The notes under the pieces were generated by a model that saw only the letters and a program-made list of their open reading frames with translations, searched no databases and was not told the DNA's origin. 24,399 nucleotides of DNA from JAMCXS01 sp964459065 (GTDB lineage Bacteria; Acidobacteriota; Terriglobia; UBA7540). Of the stretch, positions 22,635-24,399 are shown piece after piece (the stretch's first letter is position 1; each line of letters begins with the position of its first letter). A program made the position numbers and the translations under genes. Location: assembly GCA_964459065.1 (NCBI GenBank), contig CAYWMN010000025.1, forward strand, positions 1 to 24,399, written 5' to 3'.

Positions 22635-23546
22635 CTATTTTCCTGCTTCGGGCTTTACGGCTTCGCTCCGGGGCAGCGGCAACTCGACCACCTGCACGTC
22701 GGTGTCGCGGTCGCGCAAGACGGCCAGCACCTTCCCTTTAGAATCCGCCACGACGCTCGCGCCGCCGTAAGTATAGCCTTTCCAGGGTCCGTGGGTCATT
22801 TCTCCCACCAGGTCCGTGCCGACGGCCGGACACTTCCACCGCTGGGCCCGCTCGGCAACCAGACGTTCCAGGTCCTTTTCGTGAGCCGGCCACTTGTCAA
22901 CGGTGGCCGCCCAGCCGTAAGGAATCAGCACCAGATCGGGCTTCAGGTTTGCCATCCGCCCGACGTAGGCATCGGTGAACGTGTCCGCGCAGATCATCAC
23001 GCCGATGCGGCCGAACCGCGTGTTGACGACGCCGATGCCGCTGGGCTTGCCCACGGCATAAGGCGGACTCATCAACTTCGGCAGTACTCTCATTTTGCGG
23101 TATTTCCACAAGAGTTTGCCGGCCTTGCTTACCAGGATGGCCGAATCATAAAGCCGGTTCCCGTCTTTCTCATTGAGCCCAATCGAGATCATCAGCCCGT
23201 ATTGGCGGGCCAGCTCCTCGATGCGGCGGCTGTCCGCTCCCGGAATGGGAGTGGCCAGGCTGTGGGCCACAGGATTTTCCCAGCCCAGGATTGAGCACTC
23301 CGGAAACGTGGCGATGTCGGCGTGCTCAGCGTGCGCGGTCTTGAGCGCGTATTCGATCCGGCGGAAGTTCCCCTGCCGGTCGCCGTCAATCACCAGAATC
23401 TGGCAGACGGCCACCCGCACCTGGGCGCGGCCGGTTGATGTTAGGCAAGTCATGGCGGTCATGGCGAAAACAAGTTTTAGGATAACCGAACTGCGCGATG
23501 TTTTGTCTCGACGTGTTTTTCTGATCCATGATTTCAGATGCACCAT
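22635..23546 (-). CDS. Exported nitrilase-superfamily (carbon-nitrogen) hydrolase
   Basis: A 303-residue C-N hydrolase that cleaves a non-peptide amide, carbamoyl or nitrile bond. The catalytic triad is E83 (TFPECS), K151 (YRKMRV) and C186 (MICADTF), in the standard order and spacing. The N-terminus is unusual for the family: about 20 mostly basic residues, a hydrophobic core (VILKLVFAMTAMTCL) and a cleavage site near GRA/QV, just before the first beta strand VRVAVCQ. The protein is therefore probably secreted. ATG 23546 has AGAGGA 6-7 nt upstream. It lies between a second nitrilase (95 nt upstream) and the GH106 gene (80 nt downstream) on the same strand. The substrate is unknown. Confidence 0.88.
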   Translation of the reverse strand: MVHLKSWIRKTRRDKTSRSSVILKLVFAMTAMTCLTSTGRAQVRVAVCQILVIDGDRQGNFRRIEYALKTAHAEHADIATFPECSILGWENPVAHSLATPIPGADSRRIEELARQYGLMISIGLNEKDGNRLYDSAILVSKAGKLLWKYRKMRVLPKLMSPPYAVGKPSGIGVVNTRFGRIGVMICADTFTDAYVGRMANLKPDLVLIPYGWAATVDKWPAHEKDLERLVAERAQRWKCPAVGTDLVGEMTHGPWKGYTYGGASVVADSKGKVLAVLRDRDTDVQVVELPLPRSEAVKPEAGK

Positions 23547-23641
23547 GTTTTTCCTCTTTGCCCGGCTAAGGGTTTGCGCGCCCCCGGCGGTAAACGACGG
23601 CGCGGCAAAGGCTCACTGCGGTTTAAATAATTGCTCACAGC

Positions 23642-24399
23642 CTACGCTGCGGCAATTTCCAGGTCGTGATGCAGGATTTCTTCCCGGCCTTTCCCGTTGG
23701 CTTGGGCCAGAATTTTGCCTTCGGCCGAGAGAATCAGGCTGCCGCCCAAAGTTTCATGGGATACCGAGACGCCCACTCGGTTGGATACCAGCAAGGGCGC
23801 CTTAATCGTTTGGGCGATCCTGATGTAGTCCTTGAGGACGGAAAGCCGCTTGTTAATCGGGAAGAAGACGACCTGCGGTTTCACCGCGGCGGCCCGATGG
23901 ATGCAGCGCTGGGAGTGGCAGTCGGCGCAGATAAAACATGTGGCGCGTACTCCATCAACATCAAAGGGCTCCGGCCCCTGGCCCGGGTCGTACCGCTTCC
24001 ATTCATCGCGAAAGTCCCAATCGTTCGGCTGGCGCCACAGCCACGTTTTGGAATAGCTGTGAAGGTAACCCTGAGGCCCGACGAATACCAGGGAATCGTG
24101 AATCCTGCCCGGGGCTTTCTCGGCCAGGCTGAAGGCGATCGTGACGTCCAGCCGCTTGGCCAATTGCATCATGCGCTGGGTCGACTTTCCCTCGGGCACC
24201 TCCTCGGCGATGGCGGCGGCGTTATCCACATAATCGCACACCGCGAGTTCATGAAACTGAATCCACCGGGCGCCGCCCGCAGCCGCCTTTTCGGTGAGGC
24301 GCTGGAGATTGTCCAGGTTCCTGTCGATTTTGCCCGCCACCGAATCGCATTGTACCACCGCTACCCGAATCCTCCTGGCGCCTCCGCCAGCGCTTGCGC
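23642..24399 (-). CDS. Second nitrilase-superfamily hydrolase, 5' end beyond the window
   Basis: About 252 codons are visible. The triad is complete: Glu in QFHELAV, Lys in SYSKTWLW and Cys in CFICADCHS. The domain's first strand is RIRVAVVQCDS. The first visible start is a GTG at 24358 inside that strand, so the true start is upstream; the frame stays open to the window edge with ASAGGGARR before the domain, and a signal peptide could precede it. The protein shares only general family features with the neighbouring nitrilase (for example FHE against FPE, and different loops), so they are distinct paralogues rather than a recent duplicate. Likely the first visible gene of the nitrilase-nitrilase-GH106 operon. 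Confidence 0.85.
   Translation of the reverse strand, partial: ASAGGGARRIRVAVVQCDSVAGKIDRNLDNLQRLTEKAAAGGARWIQFHELAVCDYVDNAAAIAEEVPEGKSTQRMMQLAKRLDVTIAFSLAEKAPGRIHDSLVFVGPQGYLHSYSKTWLWRQPNDWDFRDEWKRYDPGQGPEPFDVDGVRATCFICADCHSQRCIHRAAAVKPQVVFFPINKRLSVLKDYIRIAQTIKAPLLVSNRVGVSVSHETLGGSLILSAEGKILAQANGKGREEILHHDLEIAAA

Noticed and set aside
1..24399. CRISPR, tRNA, rRNA, transposase, integrase, toxin-antitoxin or defence genes
   Set aside because: I looked for repeats with regular spacing, cloverleaf-like sequences and typical motifs on both strands and saw none that I could support.

Overview
The window looks like a draft contig from a GC-rich, soil- or sediment-type Gram-negative bacterium, most likely an Acidobacteriota member. 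That is inference: it rests on base composition, the many exported (lipoprotein, Tat, Sec) carbohydrate-active proteins, and the mix of SDR, URO-D-like and DeoR genes. No rRNA, tRNA, CRISPR array, prophage or insertion sequence was recognised. A run of 10 N at 1335-1344 marks an assembly gap.

Layout. (1) 1-4243, minus strand: a nucleotide-sugar pair (DegT-type aminotransferase and RmlD-like reductase overlapping by 26 nt), preceded by a lipoprotein and an SDR dehydrogenase that form a second likely operon. (2) 4244-6742, plus strand: a long hairpin-bearing divergent spacer, then a zinc-site MtaA/URO-D-type protein and a DeoR repressor. (3) 6743-8932: a noncoding region with a densely structured RNA candidate, then the translational GTPase typA. 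(4) 9065-9815, minus strand: a small PilZ protein and a small winged-helix-like protein. (5) 10042-13843: a divergon. The SDR, RidA and D-threonine aldolase/D-serine dehydratase-like genes run leftward, and an APC amino-acid permease runs rightward from an overlapping promoter region. (6) 13938-15993: the NAD salvage pair pncB-pncA. (7) 16055-17902: an orphan terminator, a broken histidine-kinase fragment, a small zinc-ribbon gene and an exported FG-GAP-like protein. (8) 17959-24399, minus strand: an M23 peptidase, a Tat-exported GH106-type rhamnosidase and two nitrilase-superfamily hydrolases, at least one of them exported.

How the genes fit together. PncA makes nicotinate and PncB converts it to nicotinate mononucleotide. 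In the divergon the permease probably imports an amino acid, the PLP enzyme dehydrates or cleaves it, and RidA removes the reactive enamine/imine product. The right end reads as export-side breakdown of rhamnose-containing and amide-containing material. The most promising undescribed element is the leader RNA upstream of typA at 6961-7039: a long hairpin followed by a compact three-way junction. The clearest hidden relic is the histidine-kinase fragment at 16083-16229.
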